Both the position numbers and the translations under genes were made by a program. The notes under the pieces were generated by a model. That model was given only the letters and a program-made list of their open reading frames with translations. It was not told the origin of the DNA and ran no database searches. A stretch of 64,000 bases of DNA from Thuidium tamariscinum. Its lineage: Eukaryota > Streptophyta > Bryopsida > Hypnales > Thuidiaceae. Location: NCBI GenBank assembly GCA_947034885.2, contig OX344749.2, positions 53,845,682 through 53,909,681 of the forward strand, read 5' to 3'. Of the stretch, positions 23,277 to 35,172 are shown piece by piece (positions within the stretch are counted from its first letter, which is position 1; every line of letters starts with the position of its first letter).

Positions 23277-26200
23277 TTATGCTGCACACAATTCTTCTAT
23301 GTCGGTTACCTTAGGTACTTGTTTAACTGATTGAGAAATAACAAGCTGACCACAAGCACCAGCAATGTCTTGCCCCATTTCTTGCCGAATGGTAGTCCTT
23401 ACGCCGTATAGTCCTCTCAAGATCTTCTGGAACGATGCTAAATCCTCCTGCGAAGAGGGCTTAAAGCTGAATGAAGTAGCTGGGTTGTAAGGAATTAAAT
23501 TGATTGTCTGCAAGTGAATGAGATTCCATCTTAGCAAAATGAAAATTAAAGACGAAGACCAAAGAATTGAAGTTACAGCCAAATCCATGTGGCCCAAGTA
23601 CGAAAGTATGACCTCACGATTGCTTAGAAGATCAAGGACAGCATCTAGACAGATTGCATCGTGGCAAATGGCAATCCAGATATATAATTTCAATCCTACC
23701 ACTTCATGGTCCTTTAAGAGGGTTCCAAGCTGGTGTGCCACCTCCTCAGAGTCGTTGATACCGGCAAGCATTACATACTCCACCAATACACGCCGCCCAC
23801 TGCATGAGAAAAAGAGAAAATGAATATTTCCAGATTGCCAGTAGGAGGTGTTTTTCAAAGCCCGAACTCCAAACCCTAAACCCTAAGAACCCCCATACAC
23901 TAGAGAAGGGATTGTATTGCAAAAGGTGCAGATCAAAATCCCTGGTCACATCAAAACGAGAAACTACAGTTGAACCAAAGAAGCCTGCCTGCAACCGCGA
24001 AAAGGAAAGAAACTTGCACAGAATTGATTTCCAGAAAACAAAGAACAGAATATGGCTACTAAGGGATAATTCTGAGACTTGAAGGTGAAACCTGATTGCT
24101 TGGTAAGAACTCAAAGCCGCTATGAGTTTGTTCAGGGGATAAGCTTTTGCAGTAGGTACAATTTGACTCCGTAGTTCTTGCGTTGGCGCATGTAGAGAAA
24201 GTGCTAGATTTACTCCAGGCAAGTCATCAGCAATTGACAAGATACGTGGGATCACTCCAACCTGATGCGACATGGAGAGACAGATAAGTTATTGATCAAA
24301 ATTGATGCTGAAGCCAAAGGCGTAGGATAATCATTAACAGGAGCATCAATGCTAAAAACTAATAATACTGCGGCAGGAATGTCAGCTATATAATCATAAT
24401 TGTAGAAACACTTCTTGAAGGCCTGAGACCGAAGTTGCATAACAAACATGCTTTACAAAGGGCTCTGTGTCATGACGAAAATGAACAATTGGAAGGAAAT
24501 CAACCTCAGTACCACAAACAACACGAAAAAAAAAGATAGTATGGCAGATGCAACAGACTGCGTACAGTAGAGATGGTAATGTGGGTTGGTGACAGACCGA
24601 AGCAGCGTCCAGTCATTATCCGTGTTCCTTCCACAACTGCCTTATAGTTGTTCAAAGGCTCTCCCATACCCTGAACAAAAATAGCAAACCCAATCACAAA
24701 CAGGCATGCTAAGACCTTGAACCCTCTTATATACACTAGCTTCCAAGGTTAACAACAAATCAATAAATTTCACCACATCTTGAAATAAAACTATTATCAA
24801 CAAAAGTCAAGAGCTTCTGCATATTGAAGACGGATGTCGTACCATAAAGACAATGTTACGAATAGGAGCAACTTGAGAAGCATGAACGAGCTGTTCCACT
24901 ATCTCGCCAGCAGATAGATTACCTTTCAGCCCCATGGTACCAGTGGCACAAAATGTGCAACCCATCTGACACCCCACCTGTAGTAGCACACACAAAAACT
25001 ATCAACTGCAATGGATGATTCTGAACCCTAAGGAACCAAAGCCGACAAGAAGGAAATTTTCACTTGACAATTCTCTGATGAACTGCGCTAGGTGGCTGCG
25101 ATCTCCCTTGCAGAACAGAAATACTAGACAAATGTCCACTAACTTGTGACCCGGGAACTGCGAAATATCCACAGAGAACGAACCTGCGATGAAACACACA
25201 AAGTAGCCCGAGAACCCCCTTGACGGGGTCCACCAGCGTACTTTCCTGCTCCAGCATCGTGTCTCATTATCACTGCCTCAACAGACTGCCCACTCTGCAT
25301 ACATAGGTAAACAACCGTCATAATTCGTATCATCCTCCATGAAAGCCATCAACCCTGCGGCCGACCTCTTCCACAATTCTATGCAATTCGAGATTGCTTG
25401 AAGCTAACGTTATTAATAGCATCATTTAGTACTGATGAAATGCACAAACAGGAAAAATATACCTGTAATTGGATCAAGAGCTTTGTTGTTGAGCCATCCG
25501 CAGATGTTTGTTGATCTTGAACTTGCGATGTCAATGTCTTGAATTTTTCTTTTATCATCTCGATGGCAGCATGAGGCAGTCCAGGCACATCATGTGCTTC
25601 CGTATCTAGATGAGCCAAGACATACCTATCACGACAGCCTTTCACTTGTCAGACTACTAGAGCATTGTAAGCACTTGACCTTTTTCCTCCCTCGACGGAT
25701 GAGTGCCAATCAATCCCAGCATGAGTAAGTTAGGGCAAAAGAGCACGTTCAACTTCAAACAAAAAATTTGACAGTTTTTCGCAACCACAAGAAAAATCCG
25801 TGAGGAACTGAATGAAGTGACGATAACAAAACGCCCTCCATGATTAACCGGGATTCAAAAGCCATGAACGGGGAAGCAAAACCCGAGATATCTTTAAGAT
25901 TTAACCATTAGAACCAACCATTAGATCTCATGGATTTTCTCCCCTCCCTCAAAATTGCGGAATACGAGTGAACTAAGGTAGATGGAAAACTATTGAAATT
26001 CAGCTGAATTATAAAGGAAAAAAACAGGAAGATTCGCAAAGGCCTCCAAAACCAAAAAAAACTCAAGAATTATGGTCATTGCTGGACTCTTGTATTTCCG
26101 GCTAGGATCTTAATCACTTCGTGTCATCTCTGTGTGGCATGCGGCCCCTACATTACGAAAAGACCAACTAAAATTGCAAAAGAAAAATTAAGTAATGCCA

Positions 26201-26380
26201 GCACAGAATTCGAAACTGCGAGAATTCCTGCACAGCAAAAGCAGAGCAGAGCAGAGCAGAAGCAGAAGCAACTGACGTCCAAATGGTGAAGACATGCAGC
26301 GCCTTGACTCCAATGTGTTCGAGCTCCTGCTTTAAAATTTCGAGGTCGAAGACAGAGAACTTGCGCAACACGGGCTCCAT
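23277..26380 (-). CDS. RlmN/Cfr-family radical-SAM RNA methyltransferase, eight exons
   Basis: Minus-strand exons by eye: 26277-26380, 25463-25625, 25184-25294, 24843-24977, 24566-24670, 24092-24261, 23700-23799 and 23277-23507. They join in frame to 372 residues, the usual size for the family, with introns GT-AG on the coding strand. The iron-sulfur cluster motif is GCQMGCTFC (Cys129, 133 and 136). The two mechanistic cysteines of the family lie in ATLCVSSQ (Cys122) and IAGACGQL (Cys348). Other family blocks are [52 protein letters not shown] and INLIPYNP. Bacterial members methylate C2 of adenine in 23S rRNA and some tRNAs; the plant target is not certain. No obvious transit peptide precedes MEPVLRKF, so the location is open. 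The exon 1 donor (GTCAGT) is the least certain junction. Confidence 0.93.
26241..26270. repeat. GCAGA-type tandem repeat beside a splice donor
   Basis: About five imperfect GCAGA/AGCAGA units lie 7 bp inside the first intron of the RlmN-like gene. On the transcribed strand they form a CU-rich tract directly after the donor site. Confidence 0.55.
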
Positions 26381-26841
26381 AGCGGGGGCAGGCCAAGCAG
26401 CAGACCCGCTCCGTCTGGACACACCACTGGACGGCACCAACCCCCACAAACCCTAGTACCAAAGTCGGTGGCTATGGCACTTGATAAATATGGAATAACA
26501 CAGCTTCTGCGATGCGACTCCAGCAATGAAGCTCAGGGACTGCCTCAGAGGGGCCGTGGAACAACATAAGCTTATAGCCTTCTACCGGTAGTTGTAGTTA
26601 ACCAAAACTTGATAGTCCGGAGTACGACACAGTAGATAGAGAGTTCAGTAAATAATAAAATTACTCAAGCGGTTTAATAATACTGGTACGTGTAGGTGAG
26701 TTTCGTAAATAACTCGGGAAAATTTGGAAAATGTCAAAATTTAGAAATGAACACATTTGATATTTTTTTTTAGAAATTTACAACTATTTCTAAAAAATTT
26801 GAAAAAATTGTTATTGAAAAAAACTAGAAATAGGAACACAT
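26381..26841. other. Upstream flank of the RlmN-like gene
   Basis: GC-balanced near the gene, AT-rich from about 26640. It forms part of the 2.25-kb divergent spacer shared with RPN6. No promoter element is confidently seen. Confidence 0.45.
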
Positions 26842-27492
26842 TTAACCCCTAAATGCTCAAGTGTTTTTTGGAGCTTCTTGGAATTTATTCTAAACTGAAC
26901 TAAAAGCCAAAATTCTAATATGCTTTATCAATTTTCTTAAAGTTATTACCGTACAAATTCAAATTAGACATGTAAGAGATCACTCAAGGAAAGAAAATAC
27001 AACATTATCACTTATGGATTGAAAGATTATAATGTTTGATCATAGCAGTGTTAAAATCTCAAAAGTGACTTGAAGTCTTTTGATCCTATTTTCACATGTT
27101 AAATCTAAAAAGTTGCATCACCAGAAAAATATGAGGTTGAAGGTCTCAAGACGCATAAATCCAATCAGTTTACGGGTTTTCATAATTTGCTTCACAATTT
27201 TTTTAAATGAATTTCAAATGTGATTTTGTATCCAAGATCTAGTGTATTAGAGGCTCATTTTCAAGATCCCTTATGACTATGGAAAGTCAAGATTGCAATG
27301 GGTATCCTTACACAAAATCTTGAATAGAAAAATTATAATCAATCATTTTCACGATCGGGTTTTTGATGCTTAAACTAGACTTCAATAAGAATACTCATAA
27401 GTATAAACTACTAAACTAGCGACTTAATTGGGTTTTATTTAGCTTCAAAGTTTTTGAAACACTAGGTGCTCCCTTGGGCGTTTAGGGGTTAA
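26842..27492 (+). mobile_element. MITE family B, copy 1
   Basis: The left end TTAACCCCTAAATGCTCAAG and the complement of the right end TTAACCCCTAAACGCCCAAG match at 17 of 20 bases, with TTAA on both sides. The 651-bp interior matches 52805-53450 throughout, for example 'cacttatggattgaaagatt', 'aatctaaaaagttgc', 'caagatctagtgtatt' and 'ggttttatttagcttcaaag'. It has no coding capacity. It sits in the spacer between the divergent RlmN-like and RPN6 genes. Confidence 0.85.
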
Positions 27493-28630
27493 GCATGGTT
27501 AGAAATAATCAATCCAAAATTGGGAGTATCCTCATAGAGAGCCAAAAACAAAAAAAATTCTTGTATGTACCGAACTGTTGAATTGCAAAAAGTAAGGTAG
27601 ACAAACCCATACCTGTCTATTTAAACAAATCAAGTATTGGGAGGAATCTAGGAGGTCAGAGACAATATTCAGAGGATTAGCCTTTGCATGGTAAGGTTGA
27701 GGATGCATGAAAAATCCAAAAAAAGAGCAAGCAAATTACTTTATTTGAGGTTGAAAGGTAGGATTCATAGGCTCCTGTAATCGCCCATAGACTACTCTAT
27801 GGTTGTGAGTGCTTGTTTCCAAACTTAGCACTTTCATCACAAATACCTGAGCACTAATCAAGGCAAAACCCTACCTGTATTGCATCCTATTCCGACCCCT
27901 ACTAGCCTTTTAAAACTGACAATGTACAGCTCGTATTGCACACTGTCAAAACATATGGGGAGCTAGAGTTATAAGCCAAGCAAACCCAAGTCTGACGAGT
28001 ATCAAAATCCGACCATGTGATTGTCATTCCCAATCTGTTTTGTTTAGTAAATCACCCTGACAAGGCATTAATCCATCTACTATTCCACTCTAATTAGTGT
28101 CCAACTAATCTCATCACCATCTGAGACATTAACTACACAATTTGCAACATTAAGTGCGTGATATGCAGTTGTACACTGCATGGTGAAGGGTGCTTTTATA
28201 GGGGGCGGTATTGGGGACCGGTTGGAACTAGGTCTGTCTACCTTAAACTATTTTGGCATGAACTGCCGAAACTGACCTACACATACGGGTACAGTAAAAC
28301 AATTCAGTATAGGGTTCCGCTCAGTGGGGATGCTCGATATTCCAGCCGGGCCCTGGACAGAGGCGGGGAACAGACGGTGGGACGCTCCCTGTGCCGAGAA
28401 CGCTGGCTCCCTGATTTCCAAAGAAGGCTCCCGAAGCTGGGGAGTGAGTGAATGCTCCCGAAGCTCTCCCTGCCTGCATCGTTTTATTTGCCAAGCAGGG
28501 AAAGCTTGGGACGCCATACCCTAACTTAGCGTCGCCATTGCAATCGTCCCACTCGCTGGGACTCCGTGTTGCCGCTGTGTCCTGTTGTGTCGAAATCGAT
28601 ATTGTGCCATATTGAGCGATTCGGCCTTCC
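27493..28630. other. 5' flank of RPN6
   Basis: AT-rich at first, GC-balanced from about 28180. The open frames at 28158-28524 are short and motif-free. The region should contain the RPN6 promoter and leader; no element is confidently identified. Confidence 0.45.
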
Positions 28631-30575
28631 ATGGCTTCGACCGCTGTGGGCCGGCCGGTGTCGGCTTTCCAGGCGAGTGGAAGCGGAAGCGGCAAGGACG
28701 CGTCGGGATGGAGCCCTAGTAGTGAAACCCTAGCGCATACGCTGGAGTACAAGGACAGTGACCCCGAGAAGGCGATTAACCTGCTGCGCGAGATCCTGTA
28801 CCACCCCACGTCCACGGCCGAAGTGCTGCGCATCAAGGAACAGGCGATCACCGCGCTCTCGGACTTGCTGTCGCAGGAAAAGAAGGCGGAGGAACTGCGT
28901 GGCTTGCTCACGGATTTGAGGCCATACTTCAATCTGATTCCCAAGGCCAAGACCGCCAAGATTGTGAGGGGCATCATAGATGCGGTCGCCAAGATCCCGG
29001 GGACCTCCGACTTGCAAATTTCCTTGTGCCGGGAGATGGTGGAATGGACCCGGGCGGAGAAGCGGATGTTCTTGCGGCAGAGAGTGGAGGCCAGGCTCGC
29101 GGCTCTCTTGATGGAGAGCAAGGAGTACTCCGAGGCTCTTAGTCTGCTGACCAATTTAGTTCGCGAGGTGCGCAGGTTGGATGATAAGCTGCTGCTGGTG
29201 GATATTGACTTGCTGGAGTGCAAGCTGCACTTCTCGTTGCGGAATTTGCCCAAGGCGAAGGCGGCCCTTACTGCAGCGAGGACAGCGGCGAACGCTATTT
29301 ATGTCCCCCCCGCGCAGCAGGGCACGATCGACCTCCAGAGCGGTATTTTACATGCTGAAGAGAAGGACTATAAAACCGGGTTCAGCTACTTCTTTGAAGC
29401 CTTTGAGGCTTTTAATGCTTTGGATGACCCTCGAGCAGTGTTTAGTCTGAAGTACATGCTGCTGTGTAAAATCATGATTAACCAGGCTGATGACGTGGGA
29501 AGTCTCATCTCATCGAAGGCAGGGCTGAAGTATACTGGTAAGTGCGAATCTCCACATTGCCTTTCACATTCTGCATATTTCAGGATTAGGGCATTAAGGG
29601 AAGCTCTGCGTAGGTGTGGTACCTTGGGTTAATCTTTTCACGCCTAGGGCTTCAAGTTTTCTCCTGCCTGCAAAATAGGTTCACTTGGGCTGAGTAGGGC
29701 GAGGGTAGTAGGGTTAGGAGGAACGGGTTTTCGATTCATGTTGGCCTCAGAGTGAAGCCAGAGCTCTATTTATACGTAACTAGGGTTCACCGCAGCATCT
29801 CTCTTAGTCATTCAAGGCTCGGTTTCTTACAATTTCATTTGACACTTTTTCCCTTATGTGCTGAATTGCTGTGGGCAGTGTGGGAATAGGATTTAGTGCT
29901 TTGTGTCAAGTTGATGATGGCGGGGGACACCACAGTATACACAGGCACCCTTAGATGACTCCTGTTCAAGATGCCTCTATTAGGGACATCTTGCAGGGGA
30001 AGTTCCCGATTCTACATCTGTCCCGCTTTCATGTTTGTAACTTGTGCTCTGCTATTCGCTAGCTTGTTAAAGTTCCTTCAACTGTTCGGTCAACTTCTGT
30101 GAAGGATACCCGTTTGTATTGTCCTCATAGGATGTTTGTCGCAGGTGTGGAGCTGGACGCAATGAAAGCTGTTGCAGATGCTTATAGCAAGCGGTCCCTC
30201 AAGAATTTTGAAGAAGCGTTGAATGTGTACAGAGAGCAATTAGAAGAGGACCCGATTGTGCATCGTCATCTATCATCGCTATACGACACCTTACTCGAGC
30301 AGAATCTCTGTCGGTTGATTGAACCCTTTTCTCGAGTGGAGATTGCTCACATCTCTGAGCTTATTGGCCTCCCAAGTGAAAATGTTGAGAAGAAGCTCTC
30401 CCAAATGATCCTTGACAAGAAATTCGCGGGTACTTTGGACCAAGGAGCTGGATGCTTGATCATTTTTGATGATGTGAAACCTGATGGAATATATCCTTCC
30501 ACTCTTGAAACTATATCCAACATTAGCAAGGTGGTAGATAGCCTCTACTTGAAGTCGGCCAAAATAATGGCGTAA
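28631..30575 (+). CDS. RPN6: 26S proteasome lid subunit RPN6 (PSMD11), two exons
   Basis: Exon 1 is 28631-29537 and exon 2 is 30145-30575; the single GT-AG intron splits a Gly codon (TATACTG|GTGTGGAG). The product is 445 residues, against about 420 in other eukaryotes; the extra length is a Gly/Ser-rich N-terminus. The rest aligns end to end with RPN6: helical repeats with [29 protein letters not shown] and [15 protein letters not shown], followed by a C-terminal PCI domain with [20 protein letters not shown] and [17 protein letters not shown]6 is a structural clamp between the proteasome regulatory lid and the core particle, and is essential. It acts in cytosol and nucleus. The internal alternative of reading into the intron ends in an early stop. 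Very secure. Confidence 0.97.
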
Positions 30576-32202
30576 TTTCTGTGGCGGTTTTTGTCAGCGA
30601 GCTCCGTTCCTCTTAAATCCTTACTGTGTACTGGACGTGCACCTTGTAGCTAAGTCTTATCTAGATTACACGCCGGGACTTGGGAAACGTATGAGTAACC
30701 TGTCGAGACATTTGGGACTTCCTTTAGACAAATGCCTTCAAGAACGAAGGAATGCGGTCAGTGATCTTTCTTCAGTAGCCTGCAATATATTTTCTTCTTC
30801 ATCTTTGGGCACCGCTAAAGTACTCGCGAGCTGCTTCTGGGGTGATTCGGTTTTCTGTTATAGATGAAGCGTTCTCTGGTACAAATACTTGTAGATGTTA
30901 TTGAAACTGGCATCTTGTTCTTGTAGATGTAATATCTGTGCTGAAGGAATTCGAAGCGACTGTCAAGTTCGCCCTGCGCCCAAGTTACCTACAGCATTTG
31001 ATGGTCATTTAGAAATGGTTGCATGTCTCTTGGGTTCTGAATTGTCAATAAGACTGCGACTATCTCCTCTTTATCATCTCTCATTTGCCACGTCTGATCC
31101 CAGATTTTAACCCTGAACCCTTATCAACTGAGAAATGGTTAAACATCTTGTTTGAGTTAAATTTAGTCTTTTAAATTGTGTTTAATATGACTCTTATACT
31201 TTGGGAGGTGATGTCATGGATTGTTTATCACACCTAAACAAAATTAATTCCTCTGGTGAAAAATAATATAATTAATTTGAAGTTCTATGAAAAGGGTAAA
31301 AATTTGCTTATACCATAAGATACCATGAAAATGTGCTCTTGGTGAAGAGGGGTTCATGGGCTTTCTTTTGTACTATTTGGACTTATGATGTGAGAGTTAT
31401 TGGATTCTATAATTTTCTGAGAGTTAATCATGGTTGTAACAACGACAAAAGACATATGAACCATGAAAAGTAAACCTTGAGCAGGCATTAATAATGAACT
31501 TTGAGCAGACACTAGAAGTAAACCTTGAGCTGGCATTAATAATGAACGTTAAGTGAATATAATTCATAGGTACATTTTGTTTTCTTTGATGTACCAAATC
31601 TGCACATTTTAGGAGGTGGTTGCTTTTGATGACTACAAATGACCATTTTTTTTCAACTTCAAATTTTTTTTTAACTAATTCTACAAAGCTCCCAAAGATA
31701 TGAAATGACTTGAATTAGAAGCCTACTCCACTTGTCTTTCGAGGGAAATTTAGTGAAAAATATTTTTAAGATGTTTCACCTTCCCAAAATTCAATTCTAA
31801 GCCCTTAAATGGTCAATTGATGGACCTCCTACTTTAGTAGCAATGAAGATTGATGTGAAGATTTGTCAATTAATTATTTTATATTTTATATCCAAAACAC
31901 CTTTGCTGATGACCAGTGATACCAAAACTGGCTAAATTTTGCTCATTTTCTACTTGATTTTTTCATGCCCTTTGTATAAATTTTTTAAAAATCTTCCAAA
32001 AATGAATATTTGGCTAAAAATCCTGAATCTGTTTTGAGATCACTACTGATGACCTTCAAGTCAAATGTCACTATCAAGCTACATTTATCCTTTGTATGAT
32101 CGAAATGTAAAATTTTGATATTCTTCATAGTAAGAGAATGTATTTTCTATTTATACTGATTCTTTTAGAATTTTGGATGGAAAAAAGAAATCATTTTGTT
32201 TC
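30576..32202. other. 3' flank of RPN6, then AT-rich stretch with decayed repeats
   Basis: The part at 30576-31110 is the probable 3' UTR and downstream flank. From 31565 to 31880 the text resembles 53530-53790 (shared 'attttaggangtg', 'cttcaacttcaaaatttt', 'agaaagtctactccacttgtct'-type and 'cccttaaatggtc' blocks), a repeat pair whose ends I cannot fix. No gene is seen. Confidence 0.5.
31468..31548 (+). repeat. Tandem repeat, two 33-bp units with 48-bp period
   Basis: The unit beginning aagtaaaccttgagc at 31468 recurs at 31516 with two differences, the two copies separated by a 15-bp spacer that itself contains a partial 'ttgagcag'. Non-coding. Confidence 0.7.
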
Positions 32203-32260
32203 TTAACCCTGGAGAGCTCTGATGTCGAATAATTGGATGTGACCAGAGTTGAAGATGAAC
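32203..32260 (+). mobile_element. MITE family D, left-end fragment
   Basis: TTAACCCTGGAGAGCTCTGA followed by 'tgtc' resembles the left ends at 6032 and 54401. Similarity fades soon after, so I call only a fragment. Confidence 0.5.
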
Positions 32261-32502
32261 AGTTGGCAGAGAAATGCAACTTCTCATTCATCCATTTTTT
32301 AATGACTTGAGTGATGAATTTTGATTTTATTGGAGACGACGGTGATGGTATCTTTTTTTTTGAAACAAGTGATTTTCATTGCAAAGAAAAATCAAGGAAA
32401 CAATAGCCAAGCCCAGGGGGCTGGACAGAGGATGGTGATAGGCTAGCTGTTACAGCCACTTCATGGTGCATAGTGAGAAACTATACACCATGATTAATTT
32501 TT

Positions 32503-32604
32503 AAAAAATTTATTTTTAATTCACCCCTTCTCCCCCCTCCCAAAAAATTTTAAAATTTTAATTTTGGGGGGAGGGGGGGTGAATTAAAAATTAAAAATTT
32601 CAAA
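32503..32604. repeat. Imperfect long inverted repeat with C-rich and G-rich arms
   Basis: The left arm contains tttttaattcacccctt then a C-rich tract. The right arm contains a G-rich tract then ggtgaattaaaaattaaaaa. The arms are about 45 bp with a few mismatches and almost no loop. Short G/C homopolymers dominate the pairing. Confidence 0.65.
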
Positions 32605-32760
32605 ATTATTTCTTTTACCTACCCACCCACCCTCTTGTAATTTCCAGGGGTGTGGGGAGTTGCAAACATTATGGGATAAATGTGTATCTGTATTCATGTA
32701 CGTATATGTATTCGTATTCAGTATTCATATTATATATTTATATCTACATATATATTTTGT

Positions 32761-32810
32761 ATTCGTATTCATATTCATATTCATATTCAGATTCAGATTC
32801 AGATTCAGAT
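32761..32810 (+). repeat. Hexanucleotide microsatellite (ATTCAT/ATTCAG)n
   Basis: ATTCGT, ATTCAT and ATTCAG units run in register, changing from CAT to CAG in the middle. This accounts for the YSYS/DSDS frames on the plus strand, which are not genes. Confidence 0.85.
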
Positions 32811-33406
32811 TTTTCGTTGGTTTTTTTTTTTTCCCCATCCAACGACTCTTGATTTTGGGGGAGGGGGGGACCACAAATTGAAAACCTGGGGTGACAGGCA
32901 AGTCACCCCAGATAGTAAGCTTATTGGTGGTAGCAATTGGAAGAAATAAATGGAAGCTGTGGGTAATGTATCGTTTTCAGAAAATTTGGAAGTGTCCTGA
33001 GTAAAAGTCGTCCTCAAATGGTATTGTGCAAATCTGAAATTATAGTTGGGCAGAGGATATGGAGCATTTTATGTTGGCTTTGTTTATGATTAAATAAATG
33101 AGATGAGGACATAGAAAAAGCCTTACCCTTGGAAGGGCGTGGGTCCTATGGAATTCATCATTTCTATAACCGTGGGAATCATTAGTAATAAAATATTCAA
33201 GAAAACTCATTTGAAGTCAAAGAACTATACAAGATCTTCACTTTCCACTCCTAAAATCAAGGATAAATGATTACATTTTTGTCCTACATGGGAGAATTCC
33301 TTTTCATTCATTGGACCATTCTAGTCTTTGGTGTCCTTAGAGGATTAAGGGTAGCAACCCAAAATATCTACAAAAATGGCATAAATGAAGAAAAAATTTG
33401 ATAGCA
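32811..33406. other. AT-rich gene-free stretch
   Basis: No gene is seen. The text at 33230-33350, with 'accattctagtctttggtgtc' ending in 'ggattaag', resembles 45820-45858; see findings. Confidence 0.45.
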
Positions 33407-34135
33407 GGGTGATTGCAAGAAACACTTGTCCTATTTTTTGTCCCCTTGACCTCCAACAGGTAGTTTTTTGCTCATAACTTTTGCATAGTTTGTCCTATCA
33501 ACTTGAAATTTTGAATGAAGGTGCACACAAAAGTTTTGTATGTTTTTTAATTTTTTCAATTTTTTAAAAATTATTTTACTATTTTTAAACTGCCCCCGAT
33601 TGGCTGTCTACCTTGGCCATTTTGGGGGGTTTTAGTCCTGTTTTTGACCCAAAAATGCAAATTTTGAGCTGAAAATTGGAATGAAAGGACCTCATCTAAA
33701 GTTACACAAGACCACAAAGATATTTTTTGGAAATACTATACAGTTCAACCTCCACATGTCGTCAAAGTAGATGACTTTGCGCAAGTGTAGAGAATAGAAT
33801 TTATTTTTTTCAAAGATGAAATTTGTTGGAAAAGAAAGACCTTTACTTGAAGAAAAAAAGGATTTTTCATTTGAATTTTTTGAATTTTTTTACTATTTTT
33901 ACCAAATCAGTGAAAAAAGAGCTATTTTCATTGTATTTTCCATTGTCTATAACATTTAGAGAAAAAATTTCTTAGGTCTGAATTTCAAGAGACATAATAT
34001 TCTCATTGCTCTTCAAATTATCCATATTTTTTTCAATTTAAAAAAAAATTGTTTCAAAGGGTCATAGGACTCACACGACTCATTGATTTTGAGCCATTTT
34101 GAGCCAAAACCGGTAAATGTTTCTTGCAACGACCC
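33407..34135 (+). mobile_element. MITE family F, copy 2, with 4-bp target duplication AGCA
   Basis: The left end GGGTGATTGCAAGAAACA and the complement of the right end, GGGTCGTTGCAAGAAACA, match at 16 of 18 bases. Identical 4-bp flanks AGCA occur at 33403-33406 and 34136-34139. The element is 729 bp. The interior is AT-rich and non-coding. Its length, ends and target duplication length all agree with the copy at 2614-3331. Confidence 0.82.
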
Positions 34136-35172
34136 AGCATGCCATATGCCTCACACAACAGGGTTTACTATTTAAATCTAATTCAGTGAAATTGAAAGAG
34201 TAGCCAATTGTGTGCGTTTCAACAATAACAGAATGCACGTTGAAGTTTTGGTAATAGAATGTAATGAGTTCAATGTAGGGGATGCAAAATTTGACATTAT
34301 CAAGTAGGGCATTGTCAATGTGCCTTGCATTGTCAATTTGGAACTTCAAAGTTGCTTCTTTTAGAATGGACTTGCAAGGAATATATTGCTATATTTTGCT
34401 TCAAGTCATTTGAATGGGCATGTACTCTAGTCAATCAAAATTAGAGCTCCATTCTTGATCTCTAAACATTTGTGCATTGCACAAGGAAGTACTTGGCACA
34501 TTTGAGCCTAAAAAATTCGTGATCTCATGTTCATTGTCAACCTCTACATACTATGATTTTTTTCCCATACTTTTCAGATTAGTGAGAGTACCTAGCTATA
34601 GTTGTTGTGACATGTTGAAGTCGGAACTGAACAACTACTAACCAATCAATTTTGTATTGGTCAAACTTCATAATCTTCAATAGAACTACAGTTTTCTTCA
34701 ATTTTCAAGGATTTTCCAAATATTTTGACAATGAACTCATAGATCATACAATTACATATTTCATCAATAAAACTAGTTTTCCTACATTGCATTGTTTTTG
34801 ACAATTTTTGCACTCCTAATGCCTTGTTTCACTTCTACAATGAGTCTTGATGCTTTAGGATTAAAAGTGTGTGTCTCTTTGTGAGTGTATGTATATATAT
34901 ATATATATACAGTGTGTATATACATAGTTTGAAAGTTTTCTTTTAAATGAAGGTATTTGAATGAGAAATTTAATTTTGTAAACATAAATTTTTATTGATA
35001 ACCAATTAAAAAATGCAAATGAAATATATACAATATTATATAATTTAAATACAAATACATTTAGGGATGAACAAAGCCAAATATGGATTTGAAATTTTTT
35101 CATTCTAACAACCCTACCAATAGCATTAATGGTCAAAGTCTAAAGGTTGATATATAGAAGTTGTAGGCACAT
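34136..35172. other. AT-rich gene-free stretch
   Basis: Contains a TA dinucleotide run at 34891-34910 next to short TG runs. Short frames at 34080-34349 and 34782-35136 lack motifs. No gene is seen. Confidence 0.5.
34891..34910. repeat. TA microsatellite
   Basis: About nine TA dinucleotides in a row, bordered by short GT runs on both sides. Confidence 0.8.

Noticed and set aside
23871..23886. Telomere-like AAACCCTAAACCCTAA in an intron of the RlmN-like gene
   Set aside because: Only two units. Telo-box-like motifs are common in plant DNA and this one is not at a promoter of a known gene.
28321..29253. 310-codon minus-strand frame opposite RPN6
   Set aside because: Antisense shadow of RPN6 exon 1 with low-complexity composition; the RPN6 frame is unambiguous.
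32652..32949. Frames with YSYSYSDSDSD or similar repeats
   Set aside because: They are translations of a hexanucleotide microsatellite.
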